From Neurospora intermedia (taxonomy: Eukaryota; Ascomycota; Sordariomycetes; Sordariales; Sordariaceae): a DNA stretch of 64,000 bases. Below the pieces are notes generated by a model, which was given only the letters and a program-made list of their open reading frames with translations, did no database searches and was not told where the DNA came from. The DNA is taken from contig BTPP01000008.1 of the NCBI GenBank assembly GCA_037102815.1, positions 558,001-622,000 on the forward strand. The letters run 5' to 3'. Of this stretch, positions 36,244-48,201 are shown piece after piece; positions within the stretch are counted from its first letter, which is position 1, and every line of letters starts with the position of its first letter. A program made the position numbers and the translations under genes.

Positions 36244-36948
36244 ATCGAGGTATGTGGTTGGGAGGGACTACTTCTGTGAGTAGTAATTGAAAAAGATGTG
36301 ATGAATAGGTTATAGAGAGTTGAAAAGATGAGATGGTAATCACGAGGTTTTCGTAGCATACATATCTTGTGTGATATATAACAGCTATATACCAGCAGTG
36401 GAACAAACACAGGCCAGAGATGCTGGGCCTTCGAAAATCAGATATAGGGTCATAAGATTTTTTTGCATTTGTTGTTCAGCCGTGTTACCGGACCATACCT
36501 CTACGATTCGTACCTCCAAGGCTACCTCTACGTAGTGAAGTCGTCGGTACCAAATTCCCCTCATGCACGGCCAGCCCCCTTTGTAGGTGTCTGATTTGAC
36601 TCAATGTGAGCAGACAAATAACATAGCGACATCAACATATTAAGGAACCGAACAAGAACTAAATCTGTAATTGGGACTGAACCGTGAGTTATGATAACCA
36701 GCATACACGTAGATCCCCGAAACGATAAGCCCCGAGATAATGGAAAGTGAACGATAAAGCGGGGACTCATGAGCTACTACGGGAAATGGAATGGCGTTTT
36801 GTGATCGGGAACGGTCCAGACTTCCTTTTGGTAGACTGCATATCAGATCAATCCCGAGCTTCTTCTGATGGTGTCAGCCAGTGTAAAGAGACTACCTACT
36901 CGAGGAAAGTATGAAGAAACTAATTACGATTTGAAGAGAGTAGTGTAA

Positions 36949-36985
36949 GTAAAGAGATTGTAAAGAGATTGTAAAAGGGTCGTGA
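36949..36985 (+). repeat. Short tandem repeat (unit about 12 bp)
   Basis: About three imperfect copies of a unit like GTAAAGAGATTG lie in the intergenic region. Confidence 0.7.
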
Positions 36986-37025
36986 AGAGACTATCAAAGG
37001 TTTATAGGAAATTCCCGTCATATAA

Positions 37026-37040
37026 CCCCCCCCCCCCCCC
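37026..37040 (+). repeat. Poly-C run (15 bases)
   Basis: A C homopolymer in the intergenic region between WBP1 and the Rho GEF. Confidence 0.9.
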
Positions 37041-37880
37041 TAAGTAACTCGACCATGTCCGACACAATACCAAGTCTACCATTACCAATTAGATTTATAC
37101 CGGAGACTATATCTCCAAGGAACCTATTGAATCCTTTTCCTAACTAATTACGTGTCTACAATCACCTCCCTCCCTAACCGCACGCAGGACCTTTCTTTAC
37201 CGCCGGGGACTAGGGTCATATAAGCAAGCTCCTTAGTCCGTGCCTTCCAACAACTCGTACTCCCCCGGTAGGTAGCTTACATGGTAGGTACCTATATGTG
37301 TGCAGAGAGCTAGAGAAAAAAAAATTGGGTGGTAGTAGGTTTTTGGAGGTATGCAGCTGAGTTTTCCTTTTTTTTCTGCTTCTTTTAGCATTTTGTTGTA
37401 ATACATGTGTGCACATACCTATGTATGAGAACATGAAGTTTCTGCAGAAAAGATTGATTGAATCGATACATACGTGGTTAGTTATTATGCCTTTCTAGGT
37501 AGTTCCTGGTGTGCCTGCCCATGTTATGTGTATATCTGTTTCGCACTTTCCTTCAATCTTTTGGTCGCCCTGGCTCATGTATTCCTTTCTTTCCTTCCTC
37601 TTGTATCTTGGGAGGAGAGGAGGACAGAGTCCCTAGACATCACTTGTTTTTTGATTTCCCATCTCGTTTAGTAAATAAAGATGGGGTTACCCAACAAGCG
37701 TAGACATCGCACAATGCATGTGTACTGTAGTAGCAGACGGGTTCAAGTCGTTTTGCCTCCCCGAGGAACAACAACACCATGGAGACTCTTTTGTTCTAGT
37801 TGGGATGGAAGAAGAGAGGGTATTAAAAATTCTGGAGAGAGTAAGAGGAAACAGATGAGGAGGAAGGAAGCCTCGGATGA

Positions 37881-37883
<3 letters not shown>

Positions 37884-37915
<32 letters not shown>
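37884..37915 (+). repeat. TG dinucleotide microsatellite
   Basis: Sixteen TG units in the 3' flank of the Rho GEF gene. An open frame across it (His/Thr run on the other strand) is an artefact. Confidence 0.95.
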
Positions 37916-37916
<1 letters not shown>

Positions 37917-38251
37917 CGTCCTCCGTTCTCCCTTCTTCTTTCCTCCCTTTTTGCTGCTCAAAACCAAACAAGAAAATTTGTAAATGGTTTCTGTGTCGGA
38001 AAAAGAATAAACAAGAAATAGTAGTAGAAAAAAAAGATGATGATGATGACGAAAACAACAATAACAAGGACATCATTGCGATATCTTCGATCCCGCCGTT
38101 TCTTCCTTTCTTCGCCGCTTCTTCCATATCCATAATGTTGTTTGTCCTGTGCCCGGGTCCCCATGTCCACCGCCGCTTGCGCGAGATACATATTAAAGCT
38201 GCCAGCCCTACACTTAGATACTTAACCAGGAATGATGGTAGAGAAGAACTA

Positions 38252-41200
38252 CTACGCATCCGCCAACTTTTTCTGACTCTTCCAGAAATCGATGGCCTCG
38301 ATAATATCCTCGCCACGTTCATCTTCATATGCGAACAGAATCTGGCAGTTGTGTTAGCTTCGAGGTGTCCATCACATATGACATTAAGGTTAAGGCTCAC
38401 TTCATGTGTACTGCTGTGTAGCATCCTGATGTTCTTGTGCGGCACAATATGTACCGCCAGGTTATCAATGTTCCTGAGCTCAATAAAATTGGGCTCAAAC
38501 GCCAATATCCAAGGATAGCTGAGGGCAAAGGCTTGTGGTGTTCCCTCCCAATCCAGACGCCATTCGGGACGAGCCCTCCATCCGTTGCGGTTAACGAAGA
38601 ACGAGAACTCGCTGTAGTTGAGGAGGAACTCGCCGTTGAGGCGCTCGATATGGATGGGCTTGACGCCTTCCTTCCTCTGGACAAAATCGAGCGATGTGTC
38701 GGCCTGATCGAGAAGGGACTGCGTCTCGAGGGTCTCGAGACTGACAACCTCGAAGCCGCGGGCGCATGCAACGCAAAGCTTGGACTTGAGGAAGTGCACC
38801 GATGAGGATTCCGTTGGGATATAGAACTCCTTGAATGGCCGGAGTTCGTCCTGGCCGGCGTTGAACATCTTGCTGAGACCCCTTTGCTTCTTGGCGCCGG
38901 ACATGGCATCGTTCGGCTCGTACACCTTGATCGTAGTTGACAGCGCGGAGCTCTTGACGGCGCACACAAGATGTCGGCCGAGGCAGATGCCGATCTTGAA
39001 GAAGTTACAGTGGCTTTGGATCTTCTTGCCACGCTTGGATGAGATCGGCTCGTTGGGGTTGAGCGCATCCAGTTGGTACGAGTATAAAGACTTGTTGGAA
39101 AGCACCAACAGCAGTGAATACTCTTCCAACACGTCGACTTGGGTGACGTTTTGCACATCGATAACACGCTTCGGTGGTATCTCCTTGGTCTTACGATCGG
39201 AGACAAAGATACCCTGGTCCGTACCATAGATGATCTTCCTTCCACCATCTGTATCTTTGTTAGCACAAAAGCTCTGATACTTGACTTGGCCGTCCTAAAG
39301 TGCTTACCGAACGGCGTGGCGCAGTTGACCTTGTTGGGGCCGGCAAAGTAACCATACGATATTATCGTCGTGTTCAAGAAATCCGCACGGGCCCTGAGCT
39401 GCTGCTGGGCGGCATCGATAAACTCGAGCCATTTCTGTCGTCCTGCCTGATTCGATGCGTACACCGTTAGTTCGTAGCCGTTCTTCCCAAGATGTCGGAA
39501 CGTGATCGGCCATCCATCACCCTTCTTGGCGTCGGTGGTAGTGCGTAGAGCAGGCAGCAAGCTTGATGAAGACCTTTTGACAGCCCCTGAAGGAATGATT
39601 TCCTCCATTTCCTTGATAGAAAGTAGCTCCAAGGGTATAGGTCTGCGGTATGCCTTGATTTCTTCTGTCTTGCCAACCTGTTTAATCTTCACAAGGAGAA
39701 CTGCGTGATCAAACAGGAAGGCCGTGAGATCAGCATTTTCTGTTGGCGACTTCTTGAACTGAGCCTTGTATACAAGCTCACGACCCTCGTCCGTAAGCTT
39801 GAGGTCCATCTTGTCGTTGGGGCGGAACTTGAGCTGCTCATGCAGACGGCGCAGGTTGAAGCGATTTTCAGCCTTGCCCGACTCCGCGTTAACCCTGCTC
39901 AAGAGATCTCTGATCATAGTCAGGACCTTGGGAAGATCCTCCTTGTCCGGATTACCTTCTTCCGTATACTTGAGAACGTTTTCTAGAAGTAGAGGATATC
40001 TCGCCAGACGTGTGGTTGGCTTGGTGAGGTAACCGTTCAGCTCCAGCTTTCTCGACTCTCTGCGGCGTTCAACCTCGTCCACAAATCTTGCAAAGTCCTT
40101 GTTGATGGACCGTTCGTTCTCAAATTCGAATTTGCCTTCCAACTGCTTCGCACCGTATAGGATGAATGGTTCGAACTGAGGGACAAATTCCAAAAAGATA
40201 TCTCCAATGTTTTGAACGACTGGAGTCTTTTGCTGCCGTTCAGTGAGACTCTTGGCAAACTTTGAACTGACGCCGTGAATGCTTGGAGGATCGATAATGT
40301 TGGTGAAGATTGTCCGTACAACGCGCTCCCGCCGTTGTAGAGGAATCGGGGAATGGCCGTTGATTTTGCCCTTGAGAGGGTAGATCCAGAAATCTCGCAA
40401 ATACTCGAGATCCTTGACAAAGTCCCTTTCTGTGTAGCAGATCTCACTGATAACCTCTTGCCTCTTCTTCTCTCTGTCGCCGATACTGTCCGCAATCTCC
40501 TTCGGTACGCTGTTGATCCACAACTTTTGCTCGTCGGTCTGGTCAACATCGTCATCGTTGACCGCGGCTTTTCCTTCTTGCTTGAGGCCAATTCCTCCCT
40601 TCAGGTTCAGCTTGGCCATTTGCTCGAGACGGCGAGGGCATGCGATAGAGTAGCAGAGCTGATCGGGTGTGCATGTTGGAGAGTAACATTCGGATAGCAG
40701 GACAAAAACGCCATTGACCGCTGGCTTCTCGTCATCGGTCAGTGTTTCCCTGAATTGGTACATTTCGTAGGTGGAATCTCTCAAGCGGTGTTCGTATGTC
40801 ACATCGTGGAAGAACTTTTGGGCGTCCAAAGCTCTACCCAGCAACAGGGCCAAGTTTCGATCCGTCGTCCTGATAATGTATGACAGCACATCGACGGCTT
40901 CGGCACCGCTGAAAGCGTTCTTGTAGGTCAGTTCGTTCTTGGTCCTATCTCCTACAACAATCTTGCGCCGGAACGTTTCGGCCACGCGGGACAGAAGAGC
41001 CGGGTATACCAGAGGCATCCTGATCTTGACAGTAACGGGCCGGTCGCCCGTCATGGACGATGCGCCGCCCGAGTACCGATGTACCAAGGTCCCATCTTCG
41101 TTCCGTTCCGTCGGCGCTATCGAAGGAGCGATAGTGGACGCCATGGACATGGTTCGCCCATTCGGGTCGACGGTTGTCGTGGACGTGATGCTGACAGTTC

Positions 41201-42125
41201 TTCCCGACTGGCTTCCGGGAGCTGGGTATTGCGAAGGGGTAGGGCCATGGTCTGGGCTGGATCCTGGTGCCCTCCTGTTGGGTATGACTCTTCCACTAGG
41301 AGTTTGGTGGGCATCGCGGTCGTATGAGGGGTAGCCGGTCATGGACATGGCACGGTCTTCCATGTGCCTCTCGGGCACAATGCGCCCCTGTGCGGTTGTC
41401 CGAGCCGAGCTCCCAGTGTACTGAGCCTGGCGGAAAGCGTTGGCTGGCGACTGTTGCGGGGTCGAGCCCTGATACATTTGTGGCCGGGGAACGCTCGCAA
41501 GCGACTGGGATCGGTAGGGGTCGGAGTTCAAGGCCGGCGCCGGTCTGCCCCCCGGCTGGTTGTAATAAGCCTGGGCCGGAGATCGCGAGGCATTGTTGTA
41601 GAAACCCTGAGGCGCAGGGCCCCTAAGAGAATCGGCCCTGACAGAGTCGCCCCTCGGAGCATGTTGAGGGGGGTAGGCGCCAGGAGGGGGTCGTCGCGCG
41701 GCTTGTTGTTGTTGTAGGTACTGAGCAGAGGGAACTTGCTGTCCGGCGGAGACGGAGCGCTGGCTCTGGCCGTATCCATTCGTGTCAAGGCGCGCCCGGG
41801 GGTCACCATAGCCTCCTCTTTCCCCTGATCCACTGGCTCCTCCTCCGGGTCCGCCGGGCGGTGGGGGGCGCTGTTGCGGCGGTCTCTGCATGGAGGCTCC
41901 CGACGTGGACGACATGGTATGGGTTCGGCCCTCGTTAAGGTGCATCATAGGGGGTGGAACGGAGGAAGTCATGGTGTGCGATCGGCCGGGGGGCGGGGCG
42001 GCGCCGAAGATGTTGGAGAAGGCGGCATCTCGTTGTCCGTAGCCGTCACCACCGCGACTGCCGGGGGGAGGGCCGTACTGCGGGTGATTGGATCGGGACC
42101 GGGGGTCTTGATGATAGTCGGCCAT
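38252..42125 (-). CDS. ROM2: Rho1 guanine nucleotide exchange factor (ROM2 type)
   Basis: Three exons (39308-42125, 38401-39248, 38252-38341) give 1251 residues. The protein activates Rho1 in the cell wall integrity pathway at growth sites. Order of parts: a Pro/Gly/Gln-rich disordered region (1-360); a DEP domain (about 371-470); a DH/RhoGEF domain (about 555-750, with ERDFVKDLEYLRDF and TRLARYPLLLENVLKYT); PH (about 775-910); and a CNH (citron homology) domain (about 930-1235). The third exon supplies ILFAYEDERGEDIIEAIDFW, typical of the end of CNH. Introns are 59 bp each (39249-39307, 38342-38400), with GCTAAC branch sites. The start MADYHQDPR was chosen; the frame is open for 127 more codons upstream but those look like leader sequence (repeats, unlike protein). 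Confidence 0.93.
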
Positions 42126-42127
42126 GA

Positions 42128-42160
42128 CGGCGGCGGGCGGGCGGGCGGGCGGGCGGACGG
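42128..42160 (+). repeat. GGGC array just upstream of the ROM2 start codon
   Basis: Seven closely spaced GGCGG/GGGC units lie within 35 bases of the ROM2 ATG. The G-rich strand is the template strand of the gene and the mRNA leader would be C-rich. The array could fold as a G-quadruplex on the template DNA. Confidence 0.75.
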
Positions 42161-42308
42161 CTGGCGTGGGAGGCGGGTCGGGTAGTGCTGCTGGTGCGAT
42201 GCAGGCTAGATTTTGATGCGAGGTGCTCACTCGCTCGCTCGCTCCTGTCGTAGGTATTTCGATTGTTCTTCGGTCGGCGGCGGTGCTGGGGCGCTGTACA
42301 GGTACGGT

Positions 42309-42345
42309 AGGGTAGGTAGGTAGGTAGATAGGTAGGTAAGTAGTC
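42309..42345 (+). repeat. TAGG tetranucleotide array
   Basis: About eight imperfect TAGG/TAGA units in the ROM2 upstream region. Confidence 0.85.
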
Positions 42346-44069
42346 GTAGGTCTGATGGACAGGTCGATTCGGTAGAGGTACGACTGTGCAGGCAATCTGC
42401 AATCTACTCGCCAAGTGTAGCCGACCACCTGCGCAGCAAGAAGCACGGCCTTCAGTTGGTCTACCTCTCTGTCGTCGATTGGGATACGGTAGACGGGGGC
42501 GGGCACGGGGACGGAGACGGAGACGGAGAGGGGGAGAGGAACTGAAGGGTCAAGGTCGCCAATGTACGGGTACGGGGCTGGAATGTCGAACTACACTCCT
42601 ACAGCCAGGGCAGAGGTGTGCGGTGGGTGGATGATGGCTGATGGGATGGCTGATGGGACCCGACCGAATGACCGACCACTGAGCGCAGGGCTTCTACAGG
42701 GGCCATTTGCAATCAAAAGTGGAGCATTGGAATCAGGAACCGGCGTGGGCTTTGAATCTGGTCTTCGGTCCTTGGTTGGTTGCATCTGGATCAACGACGG
42801 GACTCTTGACCACAGCTAGCTAGAGTAACTTTTGATATTCAGATGTTAGGTTCAGGCAGGTGAAGAGGCAGATACGCCAAGCATGGCAGTGGTCTGGTCA
42901 AGAATAAGAAACATCACGATACAACAAGGACGTGAAGATGGAACGTCCGGATGGAGGGAGGAGGGTGGTATTATTCTAGATGGGCTGTCCTATCACATCC
43001 CCCCGTTCTTGATAGCTTGTCCTGCCCGTGTTGGCTGTGCCGCCAGATGGCCGATCAGTCGGATTGTTTACGAGGGTGCAGCAAAATATGATGCCCGCGT
43101 GCGCTCCGAGGTCGTTTTGTTGCACTTCCAGGCGGATGTGATACGGAATGGGGGCTGATGTTGCTGGGAGAAGCCGTGTAGATGCGTAAAAATCCATGGT
43201 TAGGCGATCCACCAGGTCAGAACGTTGTTGTTCCTAGAATTGCGGGGAGGCGATACCCCGTCGACTAGGGGCACAAAAGGGGTTCAACTTATTACAACTT
43301 CGAGTCCATCCTTGACTGTTTTTTGAATCTGCAATAGAGCATCATCCAGTATGGAGGATTTCTCATCCAAGTGGCACGGCGTTGAATAGCGATGATGCCA
43401 TTGGTACTGAGCAAGGCTGAGGAAGTGTGAAAGACTCGACGATATGATTCCATTGTTAGGTTGGTTGGAGGCAGCCAGCCCTATCTCCAATCAGGTCAAT
43501 CCTACTGTCACTGTGTTCGTCAAGCGGGGGTTCGTATGAACAATAAGAGGGTTACCCGAAATGTCAGAACACCACGCAATGTCTTTATGTTAATCCACTG
43601 GTTCAAGTACGGTTGAGCTTACACAAATAAGGGAAAAAGTTGAGAACGATCACCTTACAAGACGCATTTGGCGCCACCCGGGCTTCATGTTTCCGTCTCA
43701 GCTTGAGCAACTGTTGGTGAATTCGCATCCATCTACCTTCATCAATGATATTGATACACCAGTCGAAAGCCAAGCCTGCATGCACACAAGATGTTCCTGA
43801 GCTTGCACGTGACTGTACACGCTAACAGTCTGGACGCCAAGCCAGCCTGGGGCAGGCGGCAGTGGTCCAAGCTTCCCGCTGCATCGCTGGAGTGCGTCGT
43901 TGCGTCGGCTGTCTCCATTGTGAACCAGGAAGCAGCGTCTCGAGTCTCCAACTGACGAACATCCCGCTCGACCTCACAGCGCCTGGCTCCCAACTTTTGC
44001 CAGTTTTCCTGCGCTTCGTACTATCGTCGCCAACATACTGATTCAGTCTCTTGTCTACAAGCTATAACC

Positions 44070-45068
44070 ATGGCCGAAATCATGGCCGATTCGGAACTTG
44101 CCCCCAAGTTCGCGCCGTTCATTGGCATGGTACGTCAACAGCAGCCGCAATGGAAACCACCCATCCCCGGCGGCCAACAAGGTGCAGCTAGGATAGGAAG
44201 GGACATCACCACGCAACCGTCACTCGACAAGAACAACATCATGGTCCACTAACAATGTTCTCTCTAACCAGGCCGGCATCGCAGCCGCCATGATCTTTGG
44301 CAGTACGCTTCTCCCAATTCCCAACTTCACGCCTTACCCACATCACAAACGCTGACCATGTTGTTTCCAATCTTACAGGCGCGGGCGCTGCATATGGCAC
44401 AGCCAAGTCTGGCATCGGTATCGCCGGCGTGGGTACCTTCCGGCCGGACCTCATCATGAAGGTTGGTTCCCCTCTAGCAACAAGGCTACAGTACGCATCT
44501 GCAGAGACTAACATATGCTTTCCTACGACCGATAGTGCTTGATTCCCGTCGTCATGTCCGGTATCATTGCCGTTTACGCCCTCGTTGTAGCTGTCCTGAT
44601 CGCACAAGATCTCGGGCCGCCAGGATCCGGCCAACATTACAGCTTGTTCAAGTACGTTCCATCACCGACGACGTCTCTTGAGTTTATAGACTCGGGTTAT
44701 GGATATCATATATTCTGGGAGGGGCACAACTAACGCTCGGTTCTCACCACAGTGGCTTCATGCATCTCGCATGCGGTCTTTCAGTCGGTCTCACCGGTCT
44801 CGCCGCGGGCTATTGCATTGGTATCGTAGGCGACAAGGGCGTCCGTTCGTTCATGCTACAGTCGAGGATCTTTGTCGGCATGGTTCTGATCCTCATTTTC
44901 GGCGAAGTCCTTGGTCTTTATGGGTAAGATTTCAACTAACTAACTAACCCCCCCCCCCCCGCGCGCGCTGGTGAGCCATCGTTTCAGAGTTTTGAACAAT
45001 ATGCTAACCAAGATTTGGTGTTTAGCCTCATTGTTGCCCTCATCCTCAACACCAAGAGCAAGGGCTAA
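44070..45068 (+). CDS. vma-11: V-type H+-ATPase proteolipid subunit c' (VMA11)
   Basis: Six exons (44070-44129, 44272-44302, 44379-44461, 44536-44651, 44753-44923, 45026-45068) give 167 residues, the family's length. Subunit c' is a fungus-specific member of the membrane c-ring that drives proton pumping into the vacuole. It has four membrane helices; the proton-carrying glutamate is Glu148 in [13 protein letters not shown]. Its identity as c' rather than c rests on [13 protein letters not shown], the [13 protein letters not shown] segment and the [16 protein letters not shown] loop. Every junction agrees in phase. Five introns for 167 codons is dense; intron 5 contains a 13-base C run. Translation could also start at the second Met (44082), which would drop four residues. 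Confidence 0.95.
44948..44968 (+). repeat. Poly-C run and GC alternation inside intron 5 of vma-11
   Basis: Thirteen C bases followed by four GC units lie within the last intron of the V-ATPase gene. Confidence 0.9.
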
Positions 45069-46847
45069 ATATTCGACTTTGAATTCAAAGGGCAACCAAC
45101 TCAAACAGAAATCGAGAGAAAAATAAGGTCGTGGTTTACTATCGGTGTACACAAACTTGGTATGAGCAAGTACTGGACGGGATATGCGCTCCAACAGCAA
45201 AAGCACGAGCCTTGTTCAGGAAAGGATGAGACGTACGACAGCTGAATGAATGGGTACATTGGGGGCGCTAACCTGAAAGTGTTTAGCATTTTGGCCTGGC
45301 GTTTAAACGGGATTGCTGCTGCTACTTGGCTTATTTGTTTTGGGTTACGGTCTTGGTCGGGCCGAAGTAGAAATATAGAGGCAGAAGTCAACATCATTAA
45401 TGTTGATGCTACGGCATGCCAGCACCTGTGTCTTTGGCATTTCATCCCATCTGGTCTTGTCATCGCATAAAAGAACCCTCATTCTGTTTCCTTCTTCATC
45501 CTCAATCTCTCACTGGTCAATTTTGGTGGTGTCCTCAAGCCTCAAACATACTTACCGTGACAACATGGATAGGCTATGGAAGAGATTATGAGCAATGCTA
45601 TGGGGCTAGATAAAACCCGAAACGCAGTGCAGTAATCCTAGACGCAACTGAGGCATGGCCAGTTCACCACCATTCGGACATATGATAATCAACTCACGAC
45701 TTATGCCTTGCAAATCGATGTACGTAGACGATGACTCGTATTACTAACAACACACGTGATCCCCATCAAATCATCTCTTCTGGTCTCCGGCACGAAAAAA
45801 TTGACTCGAGAGAAAATATTTTGGAGGAAAATAGATCTACTGACACTGCCTCGAGACTGACTGCCACCAAGACCAAACACAAACTAAACTCAATGTGGAG
45901 TTTTACACGAAGATCGGCGCATGATCGCAACGTTGAACAGCAAAGACTTTTCCAGCATAACTCTACGTTTTTAATTCTTCCCTAGCATCATGCTTGTACA
46001 TGCCTGAAGATCAACAAATAGCTAACCTAGCTAGGTAGCTAGACCTTCTTGATCATCCACCATAACTTCAGTTCCTCCCATGCCTTCAAGAACAAAAAAC
46101 ATCGACATTGCTCATATCAGTCATCAATTTCAAGTCCATTTGCCAGAATGAATCTTTCCAACAACCTCTCCGTCCCAGACAGCATTTCACATCATCGGCA
46201 AAGCACCACGGTAGCAAAAGAGAAAAAAAAAAAACGCCATCATGCAAAAACAAAAAAAAAAAAATGGGATGGACAATGTCACACAGCAACCAGACAGAAA
46301 CGTTCATCTGTTGACCCGAGAGATCGAGCGAGAGGTCAGAACCCGTTTGCCCATGCAGAAAATGAGAAAGGAAAGGGAGAAAATGAAGACAAGGACGATG
46401 AAGAAGAGGAAAACGAAATTTGGGGAAAAGAATCAGATGCTACTGCAATCGATCCCGTCGGCGACAACCCAAGCTTCGTTGGGCATGCTTTTATCATACC
46501 ATACTACCCCCTTTTGATTCGACAGAAGAAGGAAGAGAGAGGAAAAAAAAAACCCAGAAAGGGCAACGAAAAAACTGAAATGAAAGGAGAGAAGGAAAAA
46601 GTCAAAAGCAAAGAAAGAACCCATTGCAAAACGCCGTTGGATGATGCGTCGTGTCGTCCAGCGAGGTGAGGAAGGAAGACGAGAGGAGAAAAGGAAATCG
46701 AAATCGAAAAGGGAAAAAAGAAAAACGGAAAGTACGAAACTCGTCTCATCATGATGGCTGATCGATGAACAACACTCTTCAGCCTTGCTGTCTCTGAAGC
46801 TGCTGCTGCTGCTTCTCGCCGCGACACAAGCGGCATACAGCCCGACG
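45069..46847. other. Convergent 3' region
   Basis: About 1.8 kb between vma-11 and the minus-strand hypothetical gene. The right half (46190-46740) is very purine-rich on the plus strand, with several A runs, giving long spurious Lys/Glu-rich frames. No gene is supported. Confidence 0.5.
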
Positions 46848-48201
46848 CTATCGCGCCCGCATGCCGAGCCGGAAAGGCAGCTTGCTGGTGCGCGTCTCCA
46901 TGTTTTTGCGGAACCGGCGCCAGCCCGGTTGGCGCTCTTCTTGTTCTCTCATGAGGTCTGTTTTTTTTTCAGAGGGTTAAAATCAAGTCTGCTGACTGGA
47001 AAACAACTTATCAAAAAAAAGAAATAGGCAAACGTACTCAGAAACAGATCCCACCGATGGTTCTCCTGAATCAAGATATCGCCATTCTCCCTCGCCAGCC
47101 TCTCCCGCCGCGCCTTGGCCGCCGCCTCCTCGCCTACCAGGTACGGATCCTCGAGCGGTCGCGGGCGGGCCGCGTTGTTGCTCGGGTTGGGGTTATTACG
47201 CTCCTCTTCGATGCGATCGAGAGCCCGTCTGAGACCGTCCAAGTTCGTGGTGGAGGCGTTGGCTGCTGCGCGCCTCTGCGCAACGTTTTGGTATTGGCGG
47301 AGGTTGGGGTTGGAGGACATGGATGAGAGGGAAGGGATGCGGAAGTCGCCAAGCACCGGGAAGTCGGTCCGCGACGGCGGGCCGGAGGGTACCGGCGGAA
47401 GACCGACCCTGGGAGGAGGAGAGCTGGAGTTGGTGGATCGGGAGGGGGTGGTGTCTGGGGTGGTCTGGGCCCGGGTCCGGGTGCCGGCGACGGGACGGGA
47501 ACCGGCGTTGGTGGTGGTGGTGGGGAGAGAGGTGGAGCTGGCGGCCGCGCTAGTCCTCATGTTGGTGGTGCTCCGATTCTGGTTGTTTCCGAGCCTGGCA
47601 ATGGTGCTCGAACTGTCATTGGCGGCCGAATGGTTACCGAGGCGGTTTCGGTGTCGTGTTGTGCTGGTGGTAGTTGCAGTAGTGGTTTCGGAAGTAGTTC
47701 TGCTACCGCTAGTTCTACTGGCGGTTCTCGAGGTACCCCGAGAAGTACTGCCGGACGAAGTTTCGGTGGCAGCCCCGGCACGGGTACGGGTGCGACTCCG
47801 TTCGCGGCGGGGCTCTTCCGGCGGATCGGGAAGTGTTGCGGGAACTAGAGAGGAGAGGACACCGAGCCGGCCAGCCATATCCCATCCTGCAGCTGGCGGT
47901 GAGTAAGGCGGTGCAGGCTCCGCCGGAAGGTTGTGTGGATCGGCATACGAGTACCGATCCGAATGGTAGGAAGGCACCTCGGAGACTAGATTGTAAGTAT
48001 TCAACTATCAGTGCATGTGTTTATTGAACGAAATAGTGAATCAGGTTTGGTGAACTTACTGTAAGAAGGTGCAACGGAGCGAATGGAGGCGGTCTCGGCC
48101 ATCTCAATCATAGAAGGGAAACGGCGAGACGGTGCTTGAGAGGCCATCTCGATCATAGATGGGAAGCGGCGAGACGGCGCCTGAGTAGCAGTGGTAACCA
48201 T
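46848..48201 (-). CDS. Hypothetical low-complexity protein with N-terminal duplication
   Basis: Three exons (48060-48201, 47038-47985, 46848-46957) join in phase to 399 residues. I do not recognise the family. The N-terminus carries two near-identical copies of QAPSRRFPSMIEMA (residues 7-20 and 22-35). A Tyr/Pro-rich segment follows (VPSYHSDRYSY and PAEPAPPYSPP), then a long Ser/Thr/Arg-rich disordered region (about 100-250). The C-terminal part has a helical charged segment (LRRALDRIEEERNN and AAAKARRERLARENGDI), HRWDLFL, and a basic tail (GWRRFRKNMETRT). The last exon was chosen because splicing 47037-46958 (80 bp) extends the charged helix with MREQEERQPGWRR. The other intron is 74 bp. No membrane span or enzyme motif is visible. 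Confidence 0.7.

Larger units (their letters stand above)
36244..38251. other. Convergent intergenic region, AT-leaning
   Basis: About 2 kb between the 3' ends of WBP1 and the Rho GEF. It contains a short tandem repeat (36949-36985), a 15-base C run (37026-37040), TAGGTACCTA (37285-37294) and a TG microsatellite (37884-37915). The middle part looks AT-leaning with many TA steps and might be a decayed repeat, but I cannot name an element. No gene is seen. Confidence 0.45.
42126..44069. other. Divergent promoter region, ROM2 / V-ATPase c'
   Basis: About 1.9 kb. The ROM2 leader contains a GC-rich array (42128-42160), GCTC repeats (near 42224-42243) and a TAGG array (42309-42345). A CACGTG site lies at 43806-43811 upstream of the V-ATPase gene. 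I see no additional gene. Confidence 0.5.

Noticed and set aside
37687-38400. Extension of the Rho GEF frame through the TG microsatellite
   Set aside because: The CNH domain ends properly after splicing at 38400/38341; the read-through frame runs into His/Thr repeats and poly-Ser.
46049-46669. A 206-codon Lys/Glu-rich plus-strand frame
   Set aside because: It arises from purine-rich sequence in a convergent 3' region; composition explains it.
47115-47906. A 263-codon plus-strand frame opposite the 399-residue hypothetical
   Set aside because: Composition-driven Val/Leu/Arg frame; the minus-strand model has consistent introns and is preferred.
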